A stretch of 64,000 nucleotides of DNA from Pseudomonadota bacterium. Lineage in GTDB: Bacteria > Pseudomonadota > Gammaproteobacteria > Burkholderiales > Thiobacillaceae. Below the pieces are notes generated by a model that saw only the letters and a program-made list of their open reading frames with translations, searched no databases and had not been told where the DNA came from. The stretch covers positions 17,010 to 81,009 of the forward strand of contig JAJZRU010000013.1 in NCBI GenBank assembly GCA_021802555.1. The letters run 5' to 3'. This document shows positions 1 through 8,235 of the stretch, one piece after another. Every line of letters starts with the position of its first letter. Position 1 is the first letter of the stretch. A program made the translations under genes and the position numbers.

Positions 1-22
1 GGTGCTGGAGCGGGACGCATGA
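1..22 (+). CDS. 3' end of an upstream gene, probably acpS
   Basis: Only the last six codons and a TGA (20-22) are inside the window, so the product cannot be identified from sequence. The stop overlaps the nagZ start in an ATGA arrangement, which shows translational coupling. In many betaproteobacteria holo-ACP synthase (acpS) directly precedes nagZ. The name is inferred from that order only. Confidence 0.4.
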
Positions 23-1095
23 GCCTGGGCCCGCTCATGCTCGACGTGGCCGGCACGGAGCTCGCCGCCGCCGATCGCGTGCGCCTGGCCCATCCCCTGG
101 TCGGCGGCGTCATTCTCTTCGCGCGCAATTACCGCGACCCGGCGCAGCTCGCGCAGCTCACCGGCGAGCTGCGCGCGCTCAAGTCCCCTGCCCTGCTGAT
201 CGCCGTGGACCACGAAGGCGGGCGCGTGCAGCGCTTCCGCGCCGGCTTCACGCGCCTGCCGCCCATGCGCGCCCTGGGCGAGGTGTGGGACCGCCACCCG
301 CATCAGGCGCGCACGCTGGCGCGCCAGACCGGCTTCGTGCTGGCCGCCGAACTGCGCGCCCACGGCGTGGATCTGAGTTTTGCGCCCGTGCTCGATCTCG
401 ATTACGGCGTCTCCTCGGTGATCGGCGACCGCGCCTTGCATCGCAACGCCGCAGCGGTGACGGAGCTGGCGCACGCCCTCATGCTGGGCATGAAGGAGGC
501 CGGCATGGGCGCCTGCGGCAAGCACTTCCCCGGCCACGGCTACGTCGCGGCCGATTCCCATGTCGCCATCCCCGTCGACGAGCGCACTTACGCCGACCTG
601 GAGGCCGCCGACCTGCTGCCGTTTCGCGCCCTCATCGACCTGGGACTGCCGGCCCTCATGCCGGCTCACGTGATCTATCCCCGCGTCGATGACCGCCCTG
701 CCGGCTTTTCCCCGGTCTGGATCAAGGACATCCTGCGCGGCCGGCTGGGCTTCGAAGGCGCCCTGTTCAGCGACGACCTGACGATGGAGGGCGCCAGCGT
801 GGCCGGCCCCATTACCGACCGCGTGGTCGCGGCGCTGACCGCGGGCTGCGACATGGCCCTCATCTGCAACCGCCCCGATCTGGCCGACCAGGCGCTCGCG
901 GAATTGAAATTTCCTTGGCCGGCCGCCAGCCGCGCGCGTTTGGCCCGGCTGCACGGCCACGCCCACCCGCCCGGCCTCACGCAGCTGCGCGAGAACGCAC
1001 ACTACATGGCGGCGCTGCACGCGATTGCCGGGCTGGGCCTGGACAGCGGCAAGCTCGCGCTGGACGACCCCACGCAAGCCCATCTCAAAAGCTGA
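19..1095 (+). CDS. nagZ: beta-N-acetylhexosaminidase NagZ
   Basis: Family 3 glycoside hydrolase of peptidoglycan recycling. In the cytoplasm it removes N-acetylglucosamine from anhydro-muropeptides. The 358-aa product has the usual bacterial NagZ length. It shows the DHEGGRVQR substrate loop (about residues 64-72), the family signature KHFPGHG (168-174) and the nucleophile region SDDLTMEG with Asp252. There is no signal peptide, as expected for a cytosolic enzyme. It is the first complete gene of a close-packed operon that runs to pgsA, and its start overlaps the preceding stop. Confidence 0.96.
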   Translation: MSLGPLMLDVAGTELAAADRVRLAHPLVGGVILFARNYRDPAQLAQLTGELRALKSPALLIAVDHEGGRVQRFRAGFTRLPPMRALGEVWDRHPHQARTLARQTGFVLAAELRAHGVDLSFAPVLDLDYGVSSVIGDRALHRNAAAVTELAHALMLGMKEAGMGACGKHFPGHGYVAADSHVAIPVDERTYADLEAADLLPFRALIDLGLPALMPAHVIYPRVDDRPAGFSPVWIKDILRGRLGFEGALFSDDLTMEGASVAGPITDRVVAALTAGCDMALICNRPDLADQALAELKFPWPAASRARLARLHGHAHPPGLTQLRENAHYMAALHAIAGLGLDSGKLALDDPTQAHLKS

Positions 1096-1096
1096 C

Positions 1097-2053
1097 ATGC
1101 CCCCTCATTACCACGACCACTCCGCGGCCGACCACAACCGCGCGCACCATCGCCACAGCCACGCGCATCGCACTTTCGCCTGGGCGCTCGTGCTGACGCT
1201 GAGCTTTTCCGTCGTCGAGGCCGCCGCCGGCTGGTGGGCCAATTCCCTCGCGCTGATGTCGGATGCCGGCCACATGCTCACCGACAGCTTGTCCCTGCTG
1301 CTCGCCGCCGTGGCGGCCTGGCTCGCGCGCAAGCCGCCCTCCGCGCGCCATTCCTACGGCCTGGCGCGCGCCGAGGTCTTGGCCGCGCTGGCCAACAGCC
1401 TGCTCATGCTGGCCATCGTGGCCTTCATCGTGTTCGAGGCATTGGAGCGTTTCCAGCGTCCGCCCCACGTCAACGGCGAGGTGGTCATGGGGGTGGCCTT
1501 CATCGGCCTGCTCATCAATCTCGGCATCGGCTGGCTGCTCGTGCGCGGCGAGGACAGCCTCAACCGCCGCGCCGCGCTCATCCACGTCGTCGGCGACGCC
1601 TTGGGCTCGGTGGCGGCGCTGGCCGCCGGCCTGGTCATTTATCTGACCGGCTGGATGCCCATCGACCCCATCCTTTCCGTCGTCGTCTCCCTGCTCATCC
1701 TCACCTCCACCATCAATCTGCTGAGGGAAGCCCTGCATGTCCTCATGGAAGGCGTACCGCGCGGGCTCGACCTCGACCAGGTGGGCGTCGCCCTGGCCAA
1801 GATCGAAGGCGTGCGCGAGGTGCACGATCTGCACATCTGGACCCTGGCGTCCGGCCAGGTCGCGCTTTCCGCTCATCTGAGCATCGCGCATATGGGCGAA
1901 TGGCCGCGCATCCTGCACGGGGCGCGCCATCTGCTGCAGGACGATTTCGCCATCGGCCACGTCACCCTGCAGCCCGAAGCCGTCGAGCCGCAACCGCTCA
2001 AGCGCGGCGTCTACGCGCCCGCCCAGCACGGACAGCACGGCCATGCTCGCTGA
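1097..2053 (+). CDS. cation diffusion facilitator (zinc/cadmium-type exporter)
   Basis: Inner-membrane CDF family antiporter that exports divalent metal, probably Zn(II) or Cd(II), in exchange for protons (CzcD/ZitB branch). The start chosen is the ATG one base after the nagZ stop, giving 318 aa. The product opens with a His-rich stretch (about residues 4-24). It then has about six hydrophobic segments, the metal-site motif SDAGHMLTD (His59/Asp63), its partner HVVGD in the fifth segment, and a cytosolic C-terminal domain with VHDLHIW. Which metal it carries is inference. It overlaps the next gene by 11 bases. Confidence 0.9.
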   Translation: MPPHYHDHSAADHNRAHHRHSHAHRTFAWALVLTLSFSVVEAAAGWWANSLALMSDAGHMLTDSLSLLLAAVAAWLARKPPSARHSYGLARAEVLAALANSLLMLAIVAFIVFEALERFQRPPHVNGEVVMGVAFIGLLINLGIGWLLVRGEDSLNRRAALIHVVGDALGSVAALAAGLVIYLTGWMPIDPILSVVVSLLILTSTINLLREALHVLMEGVPRGLDLDQVGVALAKIEGVREVHDLHIWTLASGQVALSAHLSIAHMGEWPRILHGARHLLQDDFAIGHVTLQPEAVEPQPLKRGVYAPAQHGQHGHAR

Positions 2054-2663
2054 CTGCCGCGCCTGCCCGCGCCTGGCCGGTTTCCTCGACGAGGTGCGCA
2101 CGCGCCACCTGGACTACCATGCGCGCCCAGTCGCCCCCTTCGGCGACGCCGCGCCGCGCCTGCTGATCGTGGGCCTCGCCCCCGGCCTGCACGGAGCCAA
2201 CCGCACCGGCCGCCCATTCACCGGCGACCACGCAGGAATCCTGCTGTACCAGACGCTGCACGAATTCGGCTGGGCCAGCCGGCCGCATTCGGTAAGCCTG
2301 GACGACGGCCTCGAACTGCCCGGCTGCCGCATCACCAACGCGGTGAAATGCCTGCCCCCGGCGAACAAGCCGGAGCCCGTGGAAATCCGTCAGTGCAACG
2401 GCCATCTGCGCGCCGAACTGGACGGCCTGACCAGCACCACGGCCGTCCTCGCCCTGGGCCGCATCGCCCATCAGGCCGTGCTCATGGCGCTGGGTCTCAA
2501 GCCCGCGCAACACCCCTTCGCCCACGGCGCCGTGCATATCCTGCCCGACGGCAGGCGGCTCTACGACTCCTTCCACTGCTCCCGCTACAATACCCAGACG
2601 CGGCGCCTGACCGCGGACATGTTCCGCGCCGTGTTCGCGCGCATCCGATCCGACCTGGAGTAA
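2043..2663 (+). CDS. family 5 uracil-DNA glycosylase (UdgB type)
   Basis: DNA repair enzyme that removes uracil and other deaminated bases. The 206-aa protein has the family 5 motif GLAPGLHGAN followed by RTGRPFTGD (about residues 44-62). Cysteines that could ligate the 4Fe-4S cluster typical of this family are Cys5 and Cys8, one in KCLPPANKPE and one in HCSRYN near the end. It overlaps the end of the CDF gene and sits two genes before uvrC, so the operon groups two repair functions. Assignment to family 5 rather than family 4 rests on the Gly-Leu-Ala-Pro-Gly motif and the long HGANRTGRPFTGD loop. Confidence 0.9.
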   Translation: MLADCRACPRLAGFLDEVRTRHLDYHARPVAPFGDAAPRLLIVGLAPGLHGANRTGRPFTGDHAGILLYQTLHEFGWASRPHSVSLDDGLELPGCRITNAVKCLPPANKPEPVEIRQCNGHLRAELDGLTSTTAVLALGRIAHQAVLMALGLKPAQHPFAHGAVHILPDGRRLYDSFHCSRYNTQTRRLTADMFRAVFARIRSDLE

Positions 2664-2666
2664 GCC

Positions 2667-2855
2667 ATGCCCGTCGTCACCATCAAGCTCGCCGGCAAAC
2701 TGAGCCGGGCGCAGCGCAAGGCCATTGCCGAGGAAATCACTGCCACCCTGGAAAAACACGCCCACAAGCCGGCTTCATACACCTATATCGCGTTCGAGGA
2801 ACTGCCCGACGAGAACTGGGCCATCGCCGGCAAGCTGCTGGACGAGGAGGCGTAA
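2667..2855 (+). CDS. 4-oxalocrotonate tautomerase family protein
   Basis: A 62-aa protein of the tautomerase superfamily, whose members use an N-terminal proline as catalytic base after Met removal. Pro2 is present (MPVVTIKLAGK), and length and pattern match the 4-OT subunit. The physiological substrate is unknown. There is no aromatic catabolic gene nearby, so a role in a meta-cleavage pathway is not supported by context. It lies between the uracil glycosylase gene and uvrC. Its last codons contain the ribosome binding site of uvrC (GAGGAGG, 2844-2850). Confidence 0.85.
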   Translation: MPVVTIKLAGKLSRAQRKAIAEEITATLEKHAHKPASYTYIAFEELPDENWAIAGKLLDEEA

Positions 2856-2856
2856 G

Positions 2857-4650
2857 CTGTTCGACGCCACGGTCCTTCTTCAGTCCCTGCCCACCCTGCC
2901 CGGGGTGTACCGCATGCTCGATGCGGACGGGCAGATGCTGTACGTGGGCAAGGCCAAGGACCTGAAAAAGCGCGTCTCCAGCTATTTCCAGAAGACCGGC
3001 CACTCGCCCCGCATCAGCCTCATGCTCAAGCAGGTGGCGCAGGTGGAAACCACCGTCACGCGCACCGAGGCCGAGGCCCTGATCCTGGAAAACAACCTCA
3101 TCAAAGGGCTCAATCCGCGCTTCAACATCCTGTTCCGCGACGACAAGTCCTACCCCTACGCCCAGCTCACCGGCCACGCTTTCCCGCGCCTGGCCTATTA
3201 CCGCGGGCCGCTCGCCAAGCCGCACCAGTATTTCGGCCCCTATCCCAACGCCTGGGCGGCCAAGCAGGCCATCACCCTCATTCAGCGCGTGTTCCGCCTG
3301 CGCACCTGCGAGGATACGGTGTTCAGCAACCGCTCGCGCCCCTGTTTGCTGTACCAGATCCGGCGCTGCAGCGGCCCTTGCGCGGGACTCATCAGCGCCG
3401 AGGATTACGCGCGCGACGTACACAATGCCGCCCTGCTGCTGCAGGGCAAGGACAACGAACTCACGGCTGCCCTCACCCAGCGCATGGGCGAACTGGCCGA
3501 ACGGCAAGAGTATGAGGAGGCCGCCGCGCTGCGCGACCAGATCCGCAGCCTGGCACGCGTGGGCGAGCAACAGTTCGTCGATGCCGGGCGCGCCACCGAT
3601 GCCGACGTTGTCGCCTGCGTAGTCGAACAAGGCCTGCTCGCGGTCAACCTCACCATGATCCGGAGTGGGCGCCATCTGGGCGATCGTACCTTCTTCCCCG
3701 AACACGGCGAAGGCTTCAGCCCGGCCGAGGCGCTGGCCGCCTTTCTGGCCCAGCACTATCCCGACCAACGCATCCCACCCACCATCCTGCTCAACCAGGC
3801 CATCGACGGCGCCGAGCTGGAAGCCCTACTGAGCGAGCAGGCCGGCCATGCCGTGCGCCTGGTGACGCAAACCAGCGGCGCGCGCCGGGTCTGGGTGGCC
3901 ATGGCGGAAAAGAACGCACGCCTGGCGGCGCAGCGGCGCCTGCTGGACAAATCCAGCCAGAATCAGCGCCTGGAGAAATTGCGCGAGGCGCTCGACCTGC
4001 CCGCGGCCAGCCGCATCGAGTGCTTCGACATCAGCCACACCCTGGGCGAGGCCACCGTAGCGAGCTGCGTCGCCTTCGACGGCGAAGCGATGCGCAAGAG
4101 CGACTACCGCCGCTACAACATCACAGGCATCACGCCCGGCGACGACTATGCCGCCATGGCCGAGGCGCTCGCGCGCCGCTACCGCCACACGGTCATTGGA
4201 GATGGCCCGCGCCCGGACCTCGTGCTCATCGACGGTGGCAAGGGCCAGCTCGGGCGCGCCGTCGCGGTGATGGCGGAGCTCGGCCTGAACGACATCGCGC
4301 TGGTGGGCGTCGCCAAGGGCGAGGAACGCAAGCCCGGCCTGGAAACCCTGGTGTTTCCCGACGGGCGCGAGCTGCATCTGGCGAGCGACAATCCGGGCTT
4401 CCATCTCATTCAGGCCATCCGCGACGAAGCCCATCGCTTCGCCATTACCGGGCACCGCGCGCGGCGCGCGAAAGCGCGCCTGAGCTCGACCCTGGAAGAC
4501 ATTCCCGGCATCGGCCCCAAGCGCCGCAAGGCCTTGCTGGAACGCTTCGGCGGCCTGCAAGGCGTCAAGCGCGCAGGCGTCGAAGAACTTGCGCGCGCAC
4601 CGGGCATCAGCCGAGAATTGGCGGAAAAAATCTACCAGAGCCTGCACTGA
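2857..4650 (+). CDS. uvrC: excinuclease ABC subunit C (UvrC), probable CTG start
   Basis: Dual-incision nuclease of nucleotide excision repair. It shows the GIY-YIG domain (PGVYRML...LYVGKAK) at the N terminus and a UVR helical hairpin rich in Glu/Arg around the middle. Then come the RNase H-like endonuclease part (ECFDISHTLG, LVLIDGGKGQ) and a C-terminal helix-hairpin-helix pair (IPGIGPKRRKALL). The family N terminus reads Met-Phe-Asp; here the matching codon is CTG at 2857, six bases after a strong GAGGAGG. The next ATG (2914) would delete the Gly-Val-Tyr of the nuclease motif. The ATG at 2725 would require 44 residues read in the alternate frame of the tautomerase gene. With CTG the product is 597 aa, normal for UvrC. 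Confidence 0.93.
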   Translation: MFDATVLLQSLPTLPGVYRMLDADGQMLYVGKAKDLKKRVSSYFQKTGHSPRISLMLKQVAQVETTVTRTEAEALILENNLIKGLNPRFNILFRDDKSYPYAQLTGHAFPRLAYYRGPLAKPHQYFGPYPNAWAAKQAITLIQRVFRLRTCEDTVFSNRSRPCLLYQIRRCSGPCAGLISAEDYARDVHNAALLLQGKDNELTAALTQRMGELAERQEYEEAAALRDQIRSLARVGEQQFVDAGRATDADVVACVVEQGLLAVNLTMIRSGRHLGDRTFFPEHGEGFSPAEALAAFLAQHYPDQRIPPTILLNQAIDGAELEALLSEQAGHAVRLVTQTSGARRVWVAMAEKNARLAAQRRLLDKSSQNQRLEKLREALDLPAASRIECFDISHTLGEATVASCVAFDGEAMRKSDYRRYNITGITPGDDYAAMAEALARRYRHTVIGDGPRPDLVLIDGGKGQLGRAVAVMAELGLNDIALVGVAKGEERKPGLETLVFPDGRELHLASDNPGFHLIQAIRDEAHRFAITGHRARRAKARLSSTLEDIPGIGPKRRKALLERFGGLQGVKRAGVEELARAPGISRELAEKIYQSLH

Positions 4651-5225
4651 TGCCCTTCAACCTGCCCAATCTGCTCACCTGGCTGCGCATCCTGCTGATC
4701 CCCCTGCTGGTGGGCGTGTATTACCTGCCGACCGGCTGGCTGGGCGCAGGCAGCGCCAATCTGTGGGCGGCGGCCTTCTTCGTCCTGGCGTCGATCACCG
4801 ACTGGCTGGACGGCTGGCTGGCGCGCCGGCTCGGGCAGACCTCGGCCTTCGGCGCCTTTCTCGATCCGGTCGCCGACAAGCTCATGGTGGCGGCCGCGCT
4901 CATCGTCCTGGTCGATCTGCACCGCGCGCCCGCCGTCATCGCCCTCATCATCATCGGACGCGAGATCGCCATCTCCGCCCTGCGCGAATGGATGGCCAAG
5001 ATGGGCAAATCCGCCAGCGTGGCGGTGAGCTTCGTGGGCAAGCTCAAGACCGCCTCCCAGATGATCGCCATCGCCCTGCTGCTCTACCACGCCCCGCTCG
5101 CCGGCCTGCCCGTCGCCGCCGCCGGGACCGTGCTGCTGATGCTGGCCGCCGTGCTCACGCTCGTGTCCATGGCCTATTACCTCTACCTGGCGGCGCGCGC
5201 CTGGTCGGAACCGCGCCCAGGTTGA
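4650..5225 (+). CDS. pgsA: CDP-diacylglycerol--glycerol-3-phosphate 3-phosphatidyltransferase
   Basis: Inner-membrane enzyme making phosphatidylglycerol phosphate, the committed step to phosphatidylglycerol and cardiolipin. The 191-aa product has about four to five hydrophobic segments and the full CDP-alcohol phosphotransferase signature. Asp51, Asp54, Gly55, Ala58, Arg59, Gly68, Asp72 and Asp76 are in the required spacing. The start ATG shares one base with the uvrC stop (TGATG). uvrC-pgsA followed by tRNA-Gly and tRNA-Cys is a conserved proteobacterial order. Confidence 0.95.
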   Translation: MPFNLPNLLTWLRILLIPLLVGVYYLPTGWLGAGSANLWAAAFFVLASITDWLDGWLARRLGQTSAFGAFLDPVADKLMVAAALIVLVDLHRAPAVIALIIIGREIAISALREWMAKMGKSASVAVSFVGKLKTASQMIAIALLLYHAPLAGLPVAAAGTVLLMLAAVLTLVSMAYYLYLAARAWSEPRPG

Positions 5226-5264
5226 CACCGGGAGCAAAATTCTTCAGAATTCGCGGCCTTGAAT

Positions 5265-5340
5265 GCGGGAATAGCTCAGTTGGTAGAGCGCAACCTTGCC
5301 AAGGTTGAGGTCGCGAGTTCGAGACTCGTTTCCCGCTCCA
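5265..5340 (+). tRNA. tRNA-Gly (GCC)
   Basis: A 76-nt cloverleaf. The acceptor arms GCGGGAA (5265-5271) and TTCCCGC (5330-5336) pair perfectly and are followed by discriminator T and an encoded CCA. The anticodon stem CAACC/GGTTG encloses a 7-nt loop with GCC at 5298-5300. The T-loop TTCGAGA is present. Confidence 0.97.
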
Positions 5341-5346
5341 ATTACC

Positions 5347-5372
5347 GGGGAAAGCGCACGCTTTCCCCTTTT
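5347..5372 (+). terminator. Rho-independent terminator after tRNA-Gly
   Basis: GGGGAAAGC pairs with GCTTTCCCC around a 4-nt loop and is followed by TTTT. It ends the uvrC-pgsA-tRNA-Gly transcript seven bases after the encoded CCA. tRNA-Cys 35 bases on must therefore use read-through or its own promoter. Confidence 0.8.
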
Positions 5373-5407
5373 CGTTGCGGGCTGGCGCCCGGCACGAAAC
5401 CGTTTGC

Positions 5408-5481
5408 GGCGGGGTAGCAAAGTGGTTATGCAGCGGCCTGCAAAGCCGTCTACGCCGGTTCGATTCCGACCCCCGCCTCCA
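5408..5481 (+). tRNA. tRNA-Cys (GCA)
   Basis: A 74-nt cloverleaf. The acceptor arms GGCGGGG (5408-5414) and CCCCGCC (5471-5477) pair and are followed by T and CCA. The anticodon loop CTGCAAA carries GCA at 5440-5442. In E. coli the equivalent cluster continues with a leucine tRNA; here an integrase stub follows instead. Confidence 0.97.
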
Positions 5482-5595
5482 TCCGCCCCTCCGCCTTCAT
5501 CCGCAGCAATCCTCCGGAAAACGCCCACCTCAAGCGTCCCCCTGGGGCATCATTTGGGGTTCTTCGATGCTCCCCGCCGATGCCCAAACATCGTG

Positions 5596-5676
5596 ATGTC
5601 GGATACGAAGGTGCGAGCACTAAAGCCCAAGGGAAAGCCTTACAAGGGGCATCTGCAGTACCGTCCCCCCGATTGA
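5596..5676 (+). pseudogene. remnant of a P4-type tyrosine integrase (N-terminal stub)
   Basis: The 26-codon frame reads MSDTKVRALKPKGKPYK and then loses similarity before a stop. This opening is typical of the arm-DNA-binding domain (DUF4102) at the N terminus of P4-like integrases, normally about 400 aa, which insert at tRNA 3' ends. The stub lies about 115 bases behind tRNA-Cys, in the position expected for such an integrase. It suggests a former integrative element that was deleted except for this end and perhaps the adjacent toxin-antitoxin pair. The catalytic domain is absent. The identification is from motif memory over 17 residues. Confidence 0.6.
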
Positions 5677-5701
5677 CAATATGTAGCCGTCAGACTACAG
5701 T
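5673..5701 (+). promoter_or_regulatory. promoter and operator of the HigB/HigA-like module
   Basis: A consensus -35 TTGACA (5673-5678) is followed after 17 bases by TACAGT (5696-5701). An inverted repeat TGTAG (5682-5686) / CTACA (5695-5699) lies across the spacer and -10, where the antitoxin would be expected to repress its own operon. Transcription would start very close to the GTG start at 5708, giving a short or nearly leaderless mRNA. Confidence 0.55.
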
Positions 5702-5707
5702 TGTCTT

Positions 5708-6004
5708 GTGATCGAGATTCGGAAGACCGACGTTTTTGCCCAATGGCTCGACGCATTGCGGGACATTCGAGCTCGCGCGAAAGTTCAAGCCAGGATCGAG
5801 CGTCTTGCAGCCGGAAACCCGGGCGATGCCGAGCCTGTCGGCGAAGGTGTTTCTGAGTTGCGAATCGACTACGGCCCCGGTTATCGGGTGTACTTCAAAC
5901 AGCGAGGGCGTGAACTGATCATTCTTCTGGCAGGAGGTGACAAGAACACCCAAGCCGAGGACATCAAGGCAGCCATACGTCTCGCTCGAAATCTGTCGGA
6001 GTAG
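5708..6004 (+). CDS. RelE/HigB-like toxin of a type II toxin-antitoxin module
   Basis: A 98-aa basic protein of the RelE/ParE superfamily, resembling the 'addiction module killer protein' group. Recognisable parts are the helical start with WLDALRD, the core SELRIDYGPGYRVYF and the end GGDKNTQAEDIKAA. Members are usually ribosome-dependent or free mRNA interferases; activity here is inferred. The start is GTG. The toxin gene precedes the antitoxin gene, the reversed order seen in higBA-type modules. It sits next to an integrase stub beside tRNA-Cys, consistent with import on a mobile element. Confidence 0.88.
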   Translation: MIEIRKTDVFAQWLDALRDIRARAKVQARIERLAAGNPGDAEPVGEGVSELRIDYGPGYRVYFKQRGRELIILLAGGDKNTQAEDIKAAIRLARNLSE

Positions 6005-6009
6005 CCGCC

Positions 6010-6309
6010 ATGACCAAAACCACCACCACTCGTTATGACGTTGCGGAGCACCTCAGAACCCCGGAGGAAATGGCCGCCTATCTCGAAGCCTGTCTTGAAG
6101 AGGCAGACGGCGATGCCGCCTTTATCGCCAAGGCGCTTGGCGACATCGCGCGTGCCAAAGGCATGGCCCAAGTGGCCAGGGATGCCGGCTTGTCCCGCGA
6201 AAGCCTCTACAAGGCGCTTTCCGGTGAGCGCAGCCCCGGCTTTGACACCATACTCAAGGTCATCGGCGCTCTTGGGCTCAAGCTCCATGCAGAGGCCAGT
6301 CACACCTGA
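6010..6309 (+). CDS. HTH-type antitoxin of the module
   Basis: A 99-aa partner of the upstream toxin gene, starting five bases after it. The middle matches a lambda-repressor-like helix-turn-helix ([21 protein letters not shown]). The N-terminal part ([15 protein letters not shown]) is typical of the 'addiction module antidote' family found with this toxin type. It should neutralise the toxin and repress the shared promoter at 5673-5701. Pairing is inferred from adjacency and the recognised family combination. Confidence 0.9.
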   Translation: MTKTTTTRYDVAEHLRTPEEMAAYLEACLEEADGDAAFIAKALGDIARAKGMAQVARDAGLSRESLYKALSGERSPGFDTILKVIGALGLKLHAEASHT

Positions 6310-6536
6310 CAAGGCGCACCATTGTCCGGATCGACTGGATGGCCGAAGCACCCGCAAGACAGCCAGTCCACAATCTTGCTTGCGTTTCCCCGAAGGGCAT
6401 CTCGCCGTGCCCCCCGTTGCCGACATGGCCTGCCGCAAACCGGCGCCATGAAAACCCGCCATGGGCGCATGAGCATTTCTCAACCTGCGGCCGCGGCGGC
6501 TTGATAAAATCACAATTTTTCCAAGCCCTTGCCGCC
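6310..6536. other. intergenic region upstream of glyA
   Basis: These 227 bases contain no supported gene. The last 60 bases before glyA become AT-rich and include TTGATAAAAT (around 6501), a possible -10 region for glyA. No repeat of the tRNA-Cys 3' end was found here that could mark the far attachment site of the lost element. Confidence 0.4.
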
Positions 6537-7781
6537 ATGTTCCACACCCTGCCGCTAGCCAAGACCGATCCCGACCTGTGGGCCGCCATCCAGAAGGAGG
6601 CCCGCCGCCAGGAGGATCACATCGAGCTCATTGCCTCGGAAAACTACGCCAGCCCGGCGGTCATGGAGGCGCAGGGTTCGGTGCTCACCAACAAATATGC
6701 CGAGGGCTATCCCGGCAAGCGTTATTACGGCGGCTGCGAGTACGTGGACATCGCCGAGCAGTTGGCCATAGACCGCGTGAAGAAGCTGTTCGGCGCGGAA
6801 GCCGCCAACGTGCAGCCCAATTCCGGCTCGCAGGCCAACCAGGCGGTGCTCATGGCTTTCTGCAAGCCGGGCGACACCATCATGGGCATGAGCCTGGCGG
6901 AGGGCGGCCACCTCACCCACGGCATGGCGCTCAACATGAGCGGCAAGTGGTTCAATGTGGTGGCCTACGGCCTCAACGCGCGCGAAGAGATCGATTACGA
7001 GCGCATGGAGGCCCTGGCGCGCGAGCACAAGCCGCGCCTCATCATCGCCGGTGCGTCGGCCTATGCCCTGCGCATCGACTTCGAGCGCTTTGCCCGCATC
7101 GCCAAGGAAATCGGCGCCGTCTTCATGGTGGACATGGCGCACTACGCGGGACTGGTGGCGGCCGGCGTCTATCCCAATCCGGTGCCGCATGCCGACGTCG
7201 TCACTTCCACCACGCACAAGACCCTGCGCGGCCCGCGCGGCGGCATCATCCTCATGAAGGCGGAGCACGAGAAGGCCATCAACTCCGCGATCTTCCCCGG
7301 CCTGCAGGGCGGCCCGCTCATGCACGTGATCGCCGCCAAGGCCACCGCTTTCCAGGAAGCGCTGAGCAAGGAGTTCAAGCATTATCAGGAGCAGGTGCTG
7401 GACAATGCCCTGGTGATGGCCAAGGTGTTCACCGAGCGCGGCCTGCGCATCGTCTCCGGGCGCACCGAGTCGCACATGTTCCTGGTCGATCTGCGGCCCA
7501 AGAACCTGACGGGCAAGGAGGCGGAAGCGGCGCTCGGCCGCGCGCACATCACGGTGAACAAAAACGCCATCCCCAACGACCCGCAGAAGCCCTTCGTCAC
7601 CAGCGGCATCCGCATCGGCACGCCGGCCATGACCACGCGCGGCTTCAAGGAACTGGAGGCGGAGCAGCTCTCCCATCTCATCGCCGACCTGCTCGATGCG
7701 CCCAACGACGAAGCCGTCATCCACCGCGTCAAGGGCGAGGTGGCGAAGCTCACTGCGAAGTTTCCGGTGTATGGGGGGTAA
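6537..7781 (+). CDS. glyA: serine hydroxymethyltransferase
   Basis: PLP enzyme interconverting serine and glycine with tetrahydrofolate; main source of one-carbon units. The product is 414 aa from the ATG at 6537, which matches the family start MF...[11 protein letters not shown]. The cofactor lysine is Lys228 in STTHKT, preceded by [12 protein letters not shown] (Asp199, His202). Glycine-rich and folate-binding segments are intact. A heptad repeat begins three bases after the stop. nrdR and the rib genes follow on the same strand. Confidence 0.97.
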   Translation: MFHTLPLAKTDPDLWAAIQKEARRQEDHIELIASENYASPAVMEAQGSVLTNKYAEGYPGKRYYGGCEYVDIAEQLAIDRVKKLFGAEAANVQPNSGSQANQAVLMAFCKPGDTIMGMSLAEGGHLTHGMALNMSGKWFNVVAYGLNAREEIDYERMEALAREHKPRLIIAGASAYALRIDFERFARIAKEIGAVFMVDMAHYAGLVAAGVYPNPVPHADVVTSTTHKTLRGPRGGIILMKAEHEKAINSAIFPGLQGGPLMHVIAAKATAFQEALSKEFKHYQEQVLDNALVMAKVFTERGLRIVSGRTESHMFLVDLRPKNLTGKEAEAALGRAHITVNKNAIPNDPQKPFVTSGIRIGTPAMTTRGFKELEAEQLSHLIADLLDAPNDEAVIHRVKGEVAKLTAKFPVYGG

Positions 7782-7784
7782 GTG

Positions 7785-7840
7785 AAGGGGGAAGGGGGAA
7801 GGGGGAAGGGGGAAGGGGGAAGGGGGAAGGGGGAAGGGAG
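7785..7840 (+). repeat. tandem heptad repeat (AAGGGGG)7 plus one imperfect unit
   Basis: Seven perfect AAGGGGG units (7785-7833) and a degenerate eighth AAGGGAG form a pure purine tract between glyA and the four-helix-bundle gene. The degenerate unit appears to serve as that gene's ribosome binding site. The complementary pyrimidine tract occurs at 8203-8235. Seven is not a multiple of three, so slippage would shift any frame crossing it, but no gene crosses it. Confidence 0.9.
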
Positions 7841-7844
7841 GAAC

Positions 7845-8201
7845 GTGAGGCGAAATCATCGCTCACTCGATGCCTGGCGACAGGCAATGGATCTAGTAAT
7901 CTTGGTTTACCGGGCCACTTCAAGATTCCCCCAGAGTGAACAGTATGGGCTGACGAGCCAGTTGCGACGCGCGGCGGTGTCCGTTCCCGCCAATATCGCC
8001 GAAGGTGCGGCCCGTAATGGAAGCAAGGAATTTTTGCACTTTCTCGGCATCGCGAGCGGCTCGTTATCGGAACTGGATACGCTGACCGACTTATCCAGAC
8101 AACTTGGCTATTTGGAAAACCCGGAGGAACTAGATGGGAAGATTGATAATGTATCTGGATTGGTAATGGGACTTGCGTCGTCCATACGCCGCAAGCTCTG
8201 A
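7845..8201 (+). CDS. four-helix bundle protein (S23 / 23S rRNA intervening-sequence family)
   Basis: A 118-aa protein with the family pattern: [11 protein letters not shown] near the start, [30 protein letters not shown] in the middle, and helices ending LASSIRRKL. Members were first seen inside 23S rRNA intervening sequences and also occur as free genes; their function is unknown. GTG 7845 was chosen because it follows a GGGAGGA ribosome site and gives the usual length. It interrupts the glyA-nrdR neighbourhood, uses fewer GC-rich codons than its neighbours, and is framed by inverted heptad tracts. This suggests acquisition as a small cassette. Confidence 0.85.
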   Translation: MRRNHRSLDAWRQAMDLVILVYRATSRFPQSEQYGLTSQLRRAAVSVPANIAEGAARNGSKEFLHFLGIASGSLSELDTLTDLSRQLGYLENPEELDGKIDNVSGLVMGLASSIRRKL

Positions 8202-8202
8202 A

Positions 8203-8235
8203 CCCTTCCCCCTTCTCCCTTCCCCCTTCCCTTCT
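8203..8235 (+). repeat. pyrimidine heptad tract complementary to 7785-7840
   Basis: CCC TTCCCCC TTCTCCC TTCCCCC TTCCC directly follows the stop of the four-helix-bundle gene and runs to four bases before nrdR. It is the reverse complement of the upstream tract, so the transcript could fold with the whole small gene as a loop. It also occupies the place where an nrdR ribosome site would be expected. Confidence 0.85.

Noticed and set aside
5482..6536. Search for a direct repeat of the tRNA-Cys 3' end as attachment site
   Set aside because: No convincing second copy was found by eye between the tRNA and glyA.
7785..8235. Heptad arrays considered as a CRISPR or phase-variation switch
   Set aside because: Units are contiguous seven-base repeats without spacers, and no coding frame crosses them, so slippage would not switch a gene on or off directly.
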